A stretch of 64,000 bases of DNA from Microbacterium sulfonylureivorans (GCF_003999995.1 NZ_RJAD01000001.1:2046001-2110000), one strand, 5' to 3'. Positions 37,506 to 45,731 are shown, numbered from the stretch's first letter. Notes: generated by a model from the letters alone, not told the origin. Numbers and translations: made by a program.

Positions 37506-38078
37506 CAGGCTGAAGAGCAGTCCCAGCAGTCCCAGAGCGAGCTCCACCCGCAGCAGCTGCTGCAGCGGCGCACCGCGCTCGCCCATCGCAATGAGCTCCT
37601 GTGCCACGAGGTAGACGACGGTCTGCACGATGAGCGACCCGAAGAGCCACCAGCGCACGTTCGGCCGACGGTTGGCGAACGAGACGAGGAACATGATCTG
37701 CAGCGCGATGAGCGACACGGTCAGACCGAACGCCGACCAGAAGAGGATGTCCGCTGTCAGGGTGTAGGTGGCTGCGGCTCGCGATCCGTCGACCGCCTTG
37801 ATCCGATCGACGATGTCGGGATGCTGCGCCTGACGGATGACGAACAGATAGACCACCGCGGCGCCGCCCGCGATCAGGCTGAGGACCCAGAGCACCTGGC
37901 TGATCCGCACGACGAGCGGCGGAGGCAGCTTGACGAGCACAGGCGCGGCCGCCTTGTCGGTCAGCGCAGGGCGTGGGGGAGGTTCGCTCCGCGGATCCGA
38001 CGGCGGCCGCGCCTGTGGAGTCGGCACCGTTTGGCGGCGGCGGCCCCCGCCTGCGGGTGCGAGTTCAGAACTCGTCAT
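37416..38078 (-). CDS. four-TM membrane protein downstream of the IniB-like gene
   Basis: 220 residues. A disordered Pro/Arg-rich N-terminus (~45 residues) is followed by four TM helices (first around VLWVLSLIAGGAAVVYLFVI) and a basic tail. No family recognised. Its ATG lies 14 bp inside the end of the IniB-like gene and lacks its own Shine-Dalgarno, which suggests translational coupling. A GTG at about codon 17 is an alternative start. Its end overlaps the IniC-like gene by 90 bp on the other strand. I infer a membrane partner of the dynamins. Confidence 0.7.
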   Translation of the reverse strand: MTSSELAPAGGGRRRQTVPTPQARPPSDPRSEPPPRPALTDKAAAPVLVKLPPPLVVRISQVLWVLSLIAGGAAVVYLFVIRQAQHPDIVDRIKAVDGSRAAATYTLTADILFWSAFGLTVSLIALQIMFLVSFANRRPNVRWWLFGSLIVQTVVYLVAQELIAMGERGAPLQQLLRVELALGLLGLLFSLLPPALRWTARRHDVRNGSGGGSSTASGEL

Positions 38079-38865
38079 CGGAGGTCGGTTCGACGACGAT
38101 CGCCGTCTCCGTGGTCTCGAACGCGGCGTTCGCGTCGGCCTCTGCGGCGGTCTCGGTGTACGTCGTCGCCGACGAGTCGTACGACACGTCTTCGGCGGTC
38201 TCCGCGGGCTCTGCCGGCTCGGCGGTGGATGTGTCGGTGAACGAGTCCTCGACGGCGACCGTCGTCGATTCGTCTGTGAACGACTCTTCGACGACGACAT
38301 CGGTCGAGGCATCCGTCGTGGTCGACGTGTCGGTCGTCTCGTTGTACGAGTCTTCGACGACGGTCTCGGTCGTCTCGTTGCCGACGACCGCGTCGTTCCC
38401 TGCCGTGATGGTGGTGGAGTTGTCCTCGGTCTGCTCGATAGACACGTCCTCGCCGGCGGCGATGGCCTCGTCGCCGGACGCCACGACGGCCTCCTGGTCG
38501 AAGACCTGCGTCACGTCACCGTCTGCCCAGATGTTCTGGTTCACCGACTGGTCGACGATCGTGTCGCTGTCGTCGATCCAAGCGAAGTTCTGGACCACGT
38601 TGTTGATCTCGCGAACGACGGGATCCGACGACGGCTGTGCCTGGTTCGAACCGCCGTGCGGGTTCGAATGCGGAACGACGGTGGTGCGCTCGACGATGAC
38701 GGGCGTCACTGCGGCGACATCGGCGGCGCTGACGTGTGACAAGCCGCGTGCACTGAGTGCACCGTGCGGATCGTCCTCGAATTCGGCGGCCGCGTCCGGA
38801 TCTCGCAGGAGGCTCAGGATGAATTCGATCAACGCCTCGGCGATGGTCGCGAGAGTCACGCTCAT
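38065..38865 (-). CDS. IniB N-terminal domain protein with DQSVN-VGN module
   Basis: 266 residues. Residues ~1-58 (ALIEFILSLLRDPDAAAEF, then HGALSARGLSHVSAADV) resemble the N-terminus of mycobacterial IniB (ILSLFR, then a Phe/Pro/Ala segment and a Gly-Leu turn), as I recall it. Residues 105-165 (DQSVNQNI, AVVASGDEAIAAGEDVSI, VGNET) are the module found in both Asp/Asn/Ser-rich proteins at 31995 and 33006. The tail is Thr/Glu/Ser-rich with DSYN and DSFT elements echoing DSFN. No signal peptide. A GAGGAGA site precedes the ATG. It is first in a two-gene unit with the TM protein. Confidence 0.85.
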   Translation of the reverse strand: MSVTLATIAEALIEFILSLLRDPDAAAEFEDDPHGALSARGLSHVSAADVAAVTPVIVERTTVVPHSNPHGGSNQAQPSSDPVVREINNVVQNFAWIDDSDTIVDQSVNQNIWADGDVTQVFDQEAVVASGDEAIAAGEDVSIEQTEDNSTTITAGNDAVVGNETTETVVEDSYNETTDTSTTTDASTDVVVEESFTDESTTVAVEDSFTDTSTAEPAEPAETAEDVSYDSSATTYTETAAEADANAAFETTETAIVVEPTSDDEF

Positions 38866-38935
38866 AGTCGTCTCCTCATGCTACAAATCTGTCTCGACCG
38901 TATGGCGATCGGCGGGGTGTCCGCGTCGGGGATTG

Positions 38936-39000
38936 TCCCCCGTCAACCGGGGGGCGACTAGGGGGCCCCCACGTCTTCGTCCTTGCTCCCCTGTAGGGGA
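38936..39000 (-). promoter_or_regulatory. upstream region of the IniB-like gene with GC-rich inverted repeats
   Basis: The 152-bp gap between the LuxR-type gene and the IniB-like gene holds CCCCCG-TCAAC-CGGGGG, an adjacent CTAGGGG (38958-38964) and TCCCCT-GT-AGGGGA (38987-39000). There is a TAGCAT hexamer close to the start but no good -35, as expected of an activator-dependent promoter. The neighbouring LuxR-type STAND ATPase is the likely activator. Confidence 0.4.
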
Positions 39001-39017
39001 AGTGGCCGCCGGCGCGC

Positions 39018-41567
39018 TCATGCGATATCCCTGCCGGCGTGGATCGGTTCTTGAGGGGCGGAGGCATCCTCGAAGACGAGGCGGAGCTTCGCGATGAGAT
39101 CCGAGCGTGACGTCGCGCCGAGTCGGCGACGGATGCGGGCGATGTGGTGCTCTGCGGTCCGGGGGGAGATGAAGATCGACATTCCGATCTCGCTGTACGT
39201 CTTCCCCTGCAGGACGAGGAGCGCGACCTCGCGCTCACGTGCGCTGAGGACCGCGTCGCCGCCGTGTCCCTGAGGGGTGGAAGCGGTCGACAGATCGTCG
39301 CGAGCGTCCGCGGTGTCGTCGCGCGGATGGAGCCGGCGTGCGCACGCCAGCAGGCGCGTGATGTCTCTCCGATCGTCCGAGCGTCCCGCTCCGTGGCCGG
39401 CCAGACGTGCCCCGTCCCAGGCCAGGCCGACATCCGCGAGGCCGAGAGCCGCCTCCTCCACTGCGTCGGGGTCGACGGTGCCCGCGAGGACCGACGTCCA
39501 GACCCGGCCCGCCTGCGCCATGCGCGACGCGAGCCGGCTCTGCGGCGCGACGGCGACGAGAGCCCTGGCGTGGGGTCTGAGCGCATCGGGGCTGTTGGCG
39601 AGGATCCCCCGCTGGATGCCTGCCCAGTGCAGGTGAGCCGACCACAGCGGCGGCGCGCCGAGCCCGTCGAGCAGCGTGACGGCTCGGTCGAAGTGAGCCG
39701 CCACGCGCGTGCTGTCGCCTGCTCTGGCGGCGGCGGTGACGAACTCGGCGAGCGGGAGCAGGGTGAACATGTCGAACTGCGCGTGGAGGATGCCTTCGCG
39801 CGCTCGACGCCAGGTGGCGACCATCGTCGCCTTGTCCTCGTACCGTCTTGCCAGCGCGACGTCTATCGCGTCGTACACCAGGCGGTCCCGAGGGCTGAGG
39901 GGACGACCGGATGTGCGCACGGCGTCGAGACCGCTCATGACCTCGTGCGGCCGCTCGCGCTGCAGGGCCACCCAGGATCGCCAGAGCACGAGCCGATCGC
40001 GTGCCCACGGACCGCCGTGCCCGCCCTCGACGGCGTCCTGGAGAATCGCGTGGCTGACGTCGAGCTCACCGAGGTTGATCGCGGTCAGAGCGGCGATGAC
40101 GGCCGGGAGCTCGGGGATCGGTGCGCCTGTCGCCGAGGCTGTGTACATCTCGCTGGCGCGAACGAGATCGGCGAGCCGGGGATTCGCGGGGTCCGTCAGC
40201 GTCGACCGCAGACCTCGGACGACGAGCTCCAACGAGACATCCAGCGTGGTGGGGATGCCGATTGCTCCCGGTCGGGCCGGAGCCGGTGCCGGGTCGGGCA
40301 GGCACCGGAGCGGATCGGCCGCGCCGAGGGCGGCTATGGCGGCTCTCGCCTGCTGGGCGGCGGTCAGCGGGGGAGTCGCCGCAGCGTAGATCGCGTTCGC
40401 CGTCTCCATCGCACCCCGGGCGGCCCAGATGGCGGCAGCGGTGTCGATCGCATGTTCGCGATCCTCGTCTCCCTCCGGCGCCGGACCGCTGTCCAGCAGT
40501 CGGGCCGCATGGTCTATCTCCCCCAGCGCCCAGGACGCCCCGGCACGTCGCACGGCGACGGTGGCGGCATCCGCCCCGCATTCGCCGGCGCGCCGGAACA
40601 GCTCGCGCGCCCGCGACGGTGCCGAGTCCGCGATGGCGTCGCCTTCGCGCAGGAGCGCCTCGGCGCGTCGTGGGTCCGGCGCCCGTGAGAAGTCCGGAGT
40701 CCACGAGCGGCTTCCGGACGCCTCGTCGATGACCCCGGCGTCGACGAGGCGGTCGAGTGGCGTCGTCGCGCGTACGGCCTGGCGCACGACGGGGACCACC
40801 TCGCCGTTGCGGAGGAGCAGTCCCTCCGCGTGCCCGGCCAGGAGGTGGTCGCGCAACTCCGGTGCGAGCGGCGTCGTGAATCCGGTCGGTCGGAGGCTGA
40901 GCGTCTCGATCGCGGCACGGACCTCGGGATCGAGGCTCAGCATCCGATGCGCGATGACGTCGCCGAGCGCGTCCTCTATCGCGTGGTGATCGGGGTCTGC
41001 CGCGCACGGCTGCCCGTCGTGGATGGCGAACGCCTCGCAGGCAAGCCACGTCGTGCCGCCCGTCATTGCGAGGATGCCTTCGCTGCACGCGGCGTCGAGC
41101 GAGTCGTGGTTCTCGTGGTCGAGGTCGCCGGCGGTGACGTGACCCAGGACGATCGTGGGCTGCGAATGCTCGAGTGAGAGGGCCAGTTCGTGCAGCGGAT
41201 CCGTTTCCGGCCACGGCCGACGAGCGAGGACGATGCTCGAGTCGGGGTCGGCGACCCGGTCGGTGATCCGCGACACCGCCGCCTGGTCGAGGAGCTGGGC
41301 ATCGTCGATGAGGACCACCGTGGTCGCCGGCACATCGACGAGCGGAGATCGCGGACTCAGGAGCAGCGTCTCTCGTCCACTGTCGGCGAGCGATCGCCGG
41401 ATGCGCCTGAGCAACGACGTCTTGCCTGATCCGGCCGGTCCGACGACAAGCCCTCGGGTCGGCTGGTCGGCGGTGGCGATCATCCTCTCGACGTGGGCGA
41501 GGGCGAGTCGTGTCCACCTCACGGGGTTGGCGAGCGGCAGATCGGACTGCGGGTGCGTCGTCGACAT
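39018..41567 (-). CDS. LAL-type LuxR regulator (STAND ATPase with C-terminal HTH)
   Basis: 849 residues. N-terminal ATPase: Walker A VGPAGSGKTSLLRRI (~42-52), Walker B VVLIDDAQLL (~87-96). A long helical TPR-like middle runs to ~760, then a LuxR/GerE HTH at about 770-830 (LSAREREVALLVLQGKTY, ISPRTAEHHIARIRRRLGA). Such MalT-like regulators bind a small ligand or protein, then activate transcription. Mycobacterial iniBAC is, as I recall, also under a STAND-type ATPase (IniR), which strengthens the parallel. It follows the Hsp70-like gene by 21 bp, so they share a transcript. Confidence 0.9.
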   Translation of the reverse strand: MSTTHPQSDLPLANPVRWTRLALAHVERMIATADQPTRGLVVGPAGSGKTSLLRRIRRSLADSGRETLLLSPRSPLVDVPATTVVLIDDAQLLDQAAVSRITDRVADPDSSIVLARRPWPETDPLHELALSLEHSQPTIVLGHVTAGDLDHENHDSLDAACSEGILAMTGGTTWLACEAFAIHDGQPCAADPDHHAIEDALGDVIAHRMLSLDPEVRAAIETLSLRPTGFTTPLAPELRDHLLAGHAEGLLLRNGEVVPVVRQAVRATTPLDRLVDAGVIDEASGSRSWTPDFSRAPDPRRAEALLREGDAIADSAPSRARELFRRAGECGADAATVAVRRAGASWALGEIDHAARLLDSGPAPEGDEDREHAIDTAAAIWAARGAMETANAIYAAATPPLTAAQQARAAIAALGAADPLRCLPDPAPAPARPGAIGIPTTLDVSLELVVRGLRSTLTDPANPRLADLVRASEMYTASATGAPIPELPAVIAALTAINLGELDVSHAILQDAVEGGHGGPWARDRLVLWRSWVALQRERPHEVMSGLDAVRTSGRPLSPRDRLVYDAIDVALARRYEDKATMVATWRRAREGILHAQFDMFTLLPLAEFVTAAARAGDSTRVAAHFDRAVTLLDGLGAPPLWSAHLHWAGIQRGILANSPDALRPHARALVAVAPQSRLASRMAQAGRVWTSVLAGTVDPDAVEEAALGLADVGLAWDGARLAGHGAGRSDDRRDITRLLACARRLHPRDDTADARDDLSTASTPQGHGGDAVLSAREREVALLVLQGKTYSEIGMSIFISPRTAEHHIARIRRRLGATSRSDLIAKLRLVFEDASAPQEPIHAGRDIA

Positions 41568-41588
41568 GAGTGTTCGCGGTGATCGGCG

Positions 41589-43529
41589 TCAGAGGGCGGT
41601 AGCGGTCGCGTCACCCGGCAGAACGTCGGGCGGGGGCTCGGTTTCGTGCGCGGGCCCGGTGTCTGCGGGAGACGCCTGCGTGTCGTCCGGAGGCGCGTCG
41701 GGAGTGGGGTCGGCGGGTGGAGGATCCGGCGTGTCGTCCGGCGTCGGGTCGGCGGCGGCCGGGTCAGGCGGCGCGTCCGGAGACGTCGCCGCCGGAGTAG
41801 GCGCGGGCTCGGGGAGCGACGGTTCGGCCGCGGGCTCTGTCGACGCCGGTTCCGGATCGAGCACGGCCGGCGCCGGCTCGGGGGCGGGGTCGCTCGGCCC
41901 CCGAGGTTCGGCGATTTCGCCGCCTGTGGCCGGCTTCGGCGCGGGCCGGGGAGCGCTCGCCGTCGGCGGCGGAGTCTGCTCCCGGGCGGGCGTCGCGGCG
42001 ACCGTCCGACGTCCTGCCGACGGCGTCGCGCCACCGCTGGTCCGCCCTGTGGCGGGAGGTCGTTCCGTGAGATCATCGGCGACCCGGCTCCGCCCGGGCG
42101 CCGGGTACGGCAGCGCACCGGGTGATGCATCGGGCGGCGCGTCCAGGGCGCCCGTCTCGTACTCGCCGAGTTCCGAGCGGTCCGCAATGCCGAGCCCGGC
42201 GCTCGCCCCGGGCGGGCCGGTCGAAGCATCTGACGCCGACGCCAGATCAGCCCGGGTCGGAAGCGCCGGTATCCCCAGTGCGGTCGCGGTCGTCACGACC
42301 AGCCCGCCTGCGAGGGCGAGTGCGGTGCCCGTGGTGTACGCGGATGCGGGCACGCGTCGGAACCATCTCCGACGTGACGCACCGGTGTCGGCGGGCGCAG
42401 TCTCCTCGACGGCCGCGACGGCGACGACCTCGTCGACGGCGGGTTCGCCGACAAGCCGGCGCTCCGCGGCGATGCGGGCTGCGCCGAGCGCCGCGATCGC
42501 CTTCGGATCGGCATCGACGGCGATCGGACGATCGAAGCGCTCGGACAGAAGCTGCGCCACGCGGGGGATCCGGGACGAACCGCCGATCAGGAGAATCGCA
42601 TCGATCTCCTCGCCGTCGAGGCCGGTGCTCTCCAGGGCCTGGGCGAATCGGTCGATGGTCCGTTCGATGTCCTTTTCGATCATCGCCTCGAACTCTCCCC
42701 GAGTGAGACGGACGGAGCCGTGACTGCCCTGCACGAGGACCGGGATGACCGCTTCGCCGTCGTACGAGAGCGCCTCCTTCGCATCCACGCATTCCCGGCG
42801 CAGCGCGGCGAGACCGAGGTAGGCGCTCGGGTCGCTGTCACGTATGTCGATGCCCGCCGCCGCCACGACATGCCGGAACACCGCGTCGTCGAAGTCGGCG
42901 CCGCCGAAGTCGTTCATTCCGGTCGGATCGCCCGCTGTCTCGAGCCGACCTGTCGCCGACTTGCGCATGACGACGGCGTCGAACGTTCCCCCGCCGAGAT
43001 CGTAGACGGCGAGCGCGTGATGAGCGGGGAGGGGTGTCGAGTCCTCGTACTGGTGCGCAGCCGCCTCGGGAACCGAGAGCACGTCGACGTCCGGCCAGCC
43101 CTCGCGGGCGAGGGCCGCACGGATGAGGTCGCGTCTGTACTCGCCCCATGCCACCGGAACGGTGACGGCCAGAGCCGAGGGCGATGCCCCCTTCTGCGCG
43201 GTGACGGAGTCGACGACCCAGGCGATCATCCGCGCGAAGAGGTCTTCGGCCGCGAGTCGGCGATCTCCCGCGATGATCGGGACGTCGTCGCCGACTCGGC
43301 GGGAGAAGTCGCGGACGAGCCGTCCGGGATTGCCCGGGCCACGCCGCTCGGCGGCGTCGCCGAACATCACCTCCCCCTCCGCCACGAAGGCAGCGCTCGG
43401 GGCGGTATCGGCGACTCGGCCGAGACGGAACGGCATCATGAGAGCATCGCCGTTCGGCGACAGATGAGCAGTTGCTGCGGCGGTGCGACTCGTTCCCACG
43501 TCGACGGCAACACAGTACGGCGCTGTCAT
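41589..43529 (-). CDS. membrane-anchored Hsp70-family ATPase with Pro-rich tail
   Basis: 646 residues. Residues 1-~365 are an Hsp70/actin-fold ATPase: VAVDVGTSRTAAA (phosphate 1), YDLGGGTFDAVV (phosphate 2), LLIGGSSRIPRVAQLL (adenosine motif). No substrate-binding domain follows. Instead there is one TM helix (~395-420, TTGTALALAGGLVVTTATAL) and a ~220-residue Pro/Ala/Asp-rich tail, presumably outside the cell. It would be a tethered ATPase rather than a classic chaperone. It is the first gene of the operon with the LuxR-type regulator. Confidence 0.88.
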   Translation of the reverse strand: MTAPYCVAVDVGTSRTAAATAHLSPNGDALMMPFRLGRVADTAPSAAFVAEGEVMFGDAAERRGPGNPGRLVRDFSRRVGDDVPIIAGDRRLAAEDLFARMIAWVVDSVTAQKGASPSALAVTVPVAWGEYRRDLIRAALAREGWPDVDVLSVPEAAAHQYEDSTPLPAHHALAVYDLGGGTFDAVVMRKSATGRLETAGDPTGMNDFGGADFDDAVFRHVVAAAGIDIRDSDPSAYLGLAALRRECVDAKEALSYDGEAVIPVLVQGSHGSVRLTRGEFEAMIEKDIERTIDRFAQALESTGLDGEEIDAILLIGGSSRIPRVAQLLSERFDRPIAVDADPKAIAALGAARIAAERRLVGEPAVDEVVAVAAVEETAPADTGASRRRWFRRVPASAYTTGTALALAGGLVVTTATALGIPALPTRADLASASDASTGPPGASAGLGIADRSELGEYETGALDAPPDASPGALPYPAPGRSRVADDLTERPPATGRTSGGATPSAGRRTVAATPAREQTPPPTASAPRPAPKPATGGEIAEPRGPSDPAPEPAPAVLDPEPASTEPAAEPSLPEPAPTPAATSPDAPPDPAAADPTPDDTPDPPPADPTPDAPPDDTQASPADTGPAHETEPPPDVLPGDATATAL

Positions 43530-43552
43530 GGATGTCCTGCCCCCAGGGTTCG

Positions 43553-43576
43553 GACCTGAGCCCGACGGCTCAGGTC
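43553..43576. promoter_or_regulatory. 10-bp inverted repeat in the Hsp70-like 5' region
   Basis: GACCTGAGCC and its complement GGCTCAGGTC flank a 4-bp CGAC spacer, 24 bp upstream of the Hsp70-like start. A third half-site, GGCTCAGGTC, lies at 43638-43647. This may be an operator or an mRNA leader hairpin for the Hsp70-like/LuxR operon. Confidence 0.45.
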
Positions 43577-43709
43577 AGGTCTACCACCTCGCGCCGCGCT
43601 TGGCGAGAGGGGTGGGCACGCCTGAGAGGAGGCGCGGGCTCAGGTCCTGATACCTCTGCCCGCGAGATTTCCCGCCGCTCGCGCGACTGCGCCACACGGC
43701 GTCATGCGG

Positions 43710-43736
43710 CTGGCACTCACGTTGCGAGAGTGCCAG
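43710..43736 (+). promoter_or_regulatory. CIRCE-like operator 1 (HrcA)
   Basis: CTGGCACTC and GAGTGCCAG are perfect inverted 9-mers separated by 9 bp, the CIRCE layout as found in actinobacteria. It overlaps the predicted -35 of the groES promoter. Confidence 0.85.
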
Positions 43737-43750
43737 CGCATCCCTAGACT
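43722..43750 (+). promoter_or_regulatory. groES promoter
   Basis: TTGCGA at 43722-43727 and TAGACT at 43745-43750 with a 17-bp spacer lie between and partly inside the two CIRCE-like operators, so HrcA could block RNA polymerase from both sides. Confidence 0.7.
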
Positions 43751-43755
43751 TGTCG

Positions 43756-43782
43756 TTAGCACTCTCAGCATGCGGGTGCTAA
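43756..43782 (+). promoter_or_regulatory. CIRCE operator 2 (HrcA)
   Basis: TTAGCACTC-N9-GGGTGCTAA, one mismatch from the CIRCE consensus, directly downstream of the -10 and about 36 bp before groES. Confidence 0.88.
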
Positions 43783-43817
43783 CGAGTCTTCAGTCTCAAG
43801 GAAAGAAGAGGTAGACC

Positions 43818-44114
43818 GTGTCGGTTTCCATCAAGCCGCTCGAGGACCGCATCGTCATCAAGCAGGTCGAGGCCGAGCAGACCACCGCGAGTGGCCTCGT
43901 CATCCCCGACACCGCCAAGGAGAAGCCCCAGGAGGGTGAAGTCGTCGCCGTCGGCCCCGGCCGCATCGACGACAACGGCAACCGCGTCCCGCTCGACGTC
44001 GCCGTCGGCGACCGCGTGCTCTACAGCAAGTACGGCGGGACCGAGGTCAAGTTCGGCGCCGACGAGTTCCTCGTCCTGTCCGCTCGCGACGTCCTGGCGG
44101 TCGTCGTCCGCTGA
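43818..44114 (+). CDS. groES: co-chaperonin GroES
   Basis: 98 residues, full GroES length. [18 protein letters not shown] is the N-terminal strand, [18 protein letters not shown] the mobile loop that binds GroEL, and [11 protein letters not shown] is also conserved. It caps the GroEL chamber. GTG start behind AAGGAAAG. No groEL follows: a strong terminator and then rarD come next, so its partner must be encoded elsewhere. Heat-shock control by HrcA is indicated by the two CIRCE sites. Confidence 0.97.
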   Translation: MSVSIKPLEDRIVIKQVEAEQTTASGLVIPDTAKEKPQEGEVVAVGPGRIDDNGNRVPLDVAVGDRVLYSKYGGTEVKFGADEFLVLSARDVLAVVVR

Positions 44115-44133
44115 CGCGGCGCACATCGCGTAC

Positions 44134-44169
44134 CGAGAGGGTCGGATGCTTCGGCATCCGACCCTCTCG
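44134..44169 (+). terminator. groES terminator
   Basis: A perfect 16-bp stem closed by a TTCG loop, 19 bp after the groES stop. The centre is GGATGC-TTCG-GCATCC. Confidence 0.85.
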
Positions 44170-44270
44170 TCGTCTGCGGTGGCAGAGATCGCGCGAAGGT
44201 CGGCAGTCGGCGGATGCTCCGGCCCCGTCCGACGGCCGGAGGGTGCCGGTCCCCGTCCTAGGCTGGGACG

Positions 44271-45314
44271 GTGAGCCGCGACGATTCCTCCCCCGCCGGA
44301 CACGAGTCCGACGGGGCGACCGACCTCGGCACGGCCGCGACGAACACCGCGGGGATCGCGGTGGATCCGGCGGCGGCCCACCGCGCGCAGCTCGCCCGCG
44401 AGCACACCCTCGGCGGCGTGTACGCGTTCACCGCGTACCTCCTCTGGGGCTTCCTCCCGCTGTACTTCCTGCTCCTGATGCCGATCGGGCCGTTCGAGCT
44501 GGTCGCGTGGCGCATCCTCCTGTCGCTGGTGTTCTGCGCGCTGCTGCTGACGGTGACGCGCGGGTGGTCGCGCATCGCCGCGATCTTCCGGCAGCCGCGC
44601 CTTCTCGGGCTGACGGCCGTCGCCGGCGGGCTGATCTACATCAACTGGCAGGTCTTCATCCTGGGCGCCCTCACCGGGCATGTGATCGAGACGAGCCTCG
44701 GCTACTTCATCAATCCGATCGCGACCGTGCTCCTCGCCGTGCTCGTGCTGCGCGAGCGGCTGCGAGCCACCCAGTGGGTCGCGATCGGCATCGCCACCCT
44801 CGCGGTGCTCGTCATCATCGTCGGGTACGGCTCGTTCCCGTGGATCGCCCTGACCCTCGCGGCGAGCTTCAGCCTCTACGGGCTGGTCAAGAAGCGCGTC
44901 GGCCCGTCGGTGGATGCGGTGAGCGGACTGACGCTGGAGTCCCTGTGGCTCGTCCCGATCGCCGGCGTGATCCTCATCGTCGTGAACGCGACGACCGGCC
45001 TCGTGTTCGGGTCGGAAGGGACGCTCCACACCGTTCTGCTCAGTCTCGTCGGCGTGGTCACGGCGATCCCGCTGCTGTTCTTCGCGGCCGGCGCCCGCCG
45101 CGCGTCGCTCACCCTCATCGGACTGCTGCAGTTCGTCGCGCCGATCTTGCAGTTCACGATCGGCGCATGGCTCCTGCAGGAGCCGATGCCGGTCGAGCGC
45201 TGGATCGGCTTCGGCCTGGTGTGGCTTGCGCTCATCGTGCTCACGGTCGATTCCGTCGTCCACGCCCGCCGCACCCGCGTGGCGGCGGTGGCCGCGGCGA
45301 CCGCGTCCGTCTGA
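44271..45314 (+). CDS. rarD: EamA-family transporter RarD
   Basis: 347 residues with ten predicted TM helices. After a ~45-residue soluble N-terminus it reads YAFTAYLLWGFLPLYFLLL, and later INWQVFILGALTGHVIETSL and SLGYFINPIATVLLAVLVLR, which are typical of RarD. Substrate is not established for the family (drug/metabolite superfamily). GTG start. Convergent with csoR across 78 bp that contain only weak hairpins. Confidence 0.9.
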   Translation: MSRDDSSPAGHESDGATDLGTAATNTAGIAVDPAAAHRAQLAREHTLGGVYAFTAYLLWGFLPLYFLLLMPIGPFELVAWRILLSLVFCALLLTVTRGWSRIAAIFRQPRLLGLTAVAGGLIYINWQVFILGALTGHVIETSLGYFINPIATVLLAVLVLRERLRATQWVAIGIATLAVLVIIVGYGSFPWIALTLAASFSLYGLVKKRVGPSVDAVSGLTLESLWLVPIAGVILIVVNATTGLVFGSEGTLHTVLLSLVGVVTAIPLLFFAAGARRASLTLIGLLQFVAPILQFTIGAWLLQEPMPVERWIGFGLVWLALIVLTVDSVVHARRTRVAAVAAATASV

Positions 45315-45392
45315 GCGCAGCGCCCCCGCCGGGAAGACGACCCGGGTGAGCCGGACGTCGAACCGACGGGGGGCGATCGTGCGAGCGCGGCC

Positions 45393-45731
45393 TCAGCGCA
45401 CCAGGCGGGCGATGGCCTGCGTGGCCTCGGTGATCTTGGCGTCCGCCTCGGGGCCGCCGAGGCGCGCGGCATCCACCACGCAGTGCCTCAGGTGATCGTC
45501 GAGCAGTCCCACCGCGACAGCCTCCAGGGCGCTCGTCAGCGCGCTGATCTGCGTGAGGATGTCGATGCAGTACTTCTCGTCCTCGACCATCTTGTGGATG
45601 CCGCGGGCCTGCCCCTCGATCCGCTTGAGGCGGTTGAGGTACTTGTCCTTGTCGGTGATGTAGCCATGGTGACTGTGGTCGTCGACGACCGCGACGGTCG
45701 ACGCGAGGTCCTCATCGTGCATGGTGTTCAT
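45393..45731 (-). CDS. csoR: CsoR-type copper-sensing repressor
   Basis: 112 residues. The four-helix DUF156 fold with the Cu(I) ligands: Cys in KYCIDI, then His and Cys in HLRHCVVD, the C-H-C set. [12 protein letters not shown] is the N-terminal DNA-binding helix region. A His-containing N-terminal extension (DDHSHHGY) is present. Cu(I) binding releases it from DNA. It overlaps the end of the copper ATPase gene by 20 bp and would be last in the copper operon. Confidence 0.93.
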   Translation of the reverse strand: MNTMHDEDLASTVAVVDDHSHHGYITDKDKYLNRLKRIEGQARGIHKMVEDEKYCIDILTQISALTSALEAVAVGLLDDHLRHCVVDAARLGGPEADAKITEATQAIARLVR

